A DNA stretch of 64,000 nucleotides from an uncultured Flavobacteriales bacterium (GTDB lineage: Bacteria; Bacteroidota; Bacteroidia; Flavobacteriales_D; Sanyastnellaceae): NCBI GenBank assembly GCA_905478795.1, contig CAJQJX010000011.1, forward strand, positions 1-64,000, read 5' to 3'. Position numbers and translations under genes: made by a program. Below the pieces are notes generated by a model. It was not told the DNA's origin. It did not search any database and was given only the letters and a program-made list of their open reading frames with translations. Below are positions 63,621 to 64,000 of this stretch, in pieces; within the stretch, counting starts at the first letter, position 1; each line of letters opens with the position of its first letter.

Positions 63621-64000
63621 ATGGAACGTCCCATCCGCAGAGCCCTCATTTCTGTCTTTCACAAGGAAGGGCTGGCGCCCATCGTAGAGCGGCTTCACGC
63701 CCATGGTGTGGAGATCCTTTCGACCGGCGGAACCCAACGTGCCATCGAGGCCCTCGGTGCCGCGGTGACCCCCGTGGAATCCGTGACGCAAACTGCAGAG
63801 ATGCTCGGCGGGCGCGTCAAGACCCTTCATCCAATGGTCTTCGGAGGCATCTTGGCACGCCGCGACTTTGAGCCCGACGATGTGGATGTGGCCGACCATG
63901 GCATTGGCCCCATTGACTTGGTCATCGTGGACCTTTATCCTTTTGAAGAAACACTCGCTTCCGGAGCAGCTGAGGGGGAAATCATCGAAAAAATTGACAT
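63621..64000 (+). CDS. purH: Bifunctional AICAR transformylase/IMP cyclohydrolase (partial, runs off right edge)
   Basis: The first 126 codons of PurH, which catalyses the last two steps of IMP synthesis. ALISVFHKEGLAPIVERLH, EILSTGGTQRAIEALG, MLGGRVKTLHPMVFGGILAR and IDLVIVDLYPFEET are the N-terminal IMP cyclohydrolase (MGS-like) domain motifs. The AICAR transformylase domain lies beyond the window. It is preceded by its own promoter and divergent from the permease gene. Confidence 0.95.
   Translation, partial: MERPIRRALISVFHKEGLAPIVERLHAHGVEILSTGGTQRAIEALGAAVTPVESVTQTAEMLGGRVKTLHPMVFGGILARRDFEPDDVDVADHGIGPIDLVIVDLYPFEETLASGAAEGEIIEKID

Overview
The window looks like a chromosomal segment of a high-GC member of the Bacteroidota. 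Four things support this. There is a gliding/T9SS type B C-terminal sorting domain on a large secreted protein, and a probable type A domain on a second one. There are -7 promoter boxes of the form TAnnTTTG or TAnnTTCG. There are families typical of the phylum (REC-Crp hybrid regulator, DUF2795, DUF3109, split pheS/pheT). Shine-Dalgarno-like sequences are mostly absent. I see no phage, transposase, CRISPR array or rRNA. Genes are dense, with many 1-4 nt stop/start overlaps. The finer taxonomy (perhaps Flavobacteriales) is a guess.

Layout. 1-9.6 kb: a TPR/TM protein with a degenerate histidine-kinase end that runs off the left edge, pheS, a secreted cyclophilin, a small lipoprotein, tRNA-Pro, a REC-Crp regulator, pheT and a PlsC-like acyltransferase. 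9.7-17 kb: a PhoB/PhoR-like two-component pair, an MBL hydrolase, a 1077-aa secreted/outer-membrane protein, a TSUP permease and an M20 amidohydrolase. 17-22 kb: recQ, then kdsD-tatC-lptB (LPS Kdo synthesis, Tat export, LPS transport). 22-30.5 kb: ribE and a 900-aa T9SS cargo, pdxA, yceD-rpmF, fabH, accB-accC. 30.5-34.7 kb, minus strand: DUF3109, OmpA-like protein, panD, flippase-like protein, heptose-1-P adenylyltransferase. 34.7-39.9 kb: radical SAM/SPASM plus a second flippase-like protein, then the tightly coupled trio PLP lyase/synthase, kynurenine 3-monooxygenase and methylmalonyl-CoA epimerase. 39.9-40.3 kb: two copies of a 117-bp multi-hairpin repeat between convergent genes.

40.3-54 kb: gdhA, an atypical SDR, a 4-TM protein, lipoprotein cytochrome c, hflX, a secreted protein, rbfA, lolC-like permease, dusB and a CPBP protease on one side; ispD, sodA, ctpA and dCMP deaminase on the other; then pduO, DUF2795, an ACT-less aspartokinase and a GNAT. 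55-64 kb: a 914-aa polytopic protein with FN3-like and LysM modules and its own terminator, cvpA, phosphohexomutase, rfbD, an outer-membrane barrel, a MacB-type permease and the start of purH.

Most of the window is envelope biogenesis and core metabolism. The least explained items are the 117-bp repeat pair, the 914-aa membrane protein, the 1077-aa pseudopeptidase/propeller/barrel protein, the degenerate TPR kinase, and the recurrent placement of -7 boxes only 4-5 nt before start codons, which implies leaderless mRNAs.
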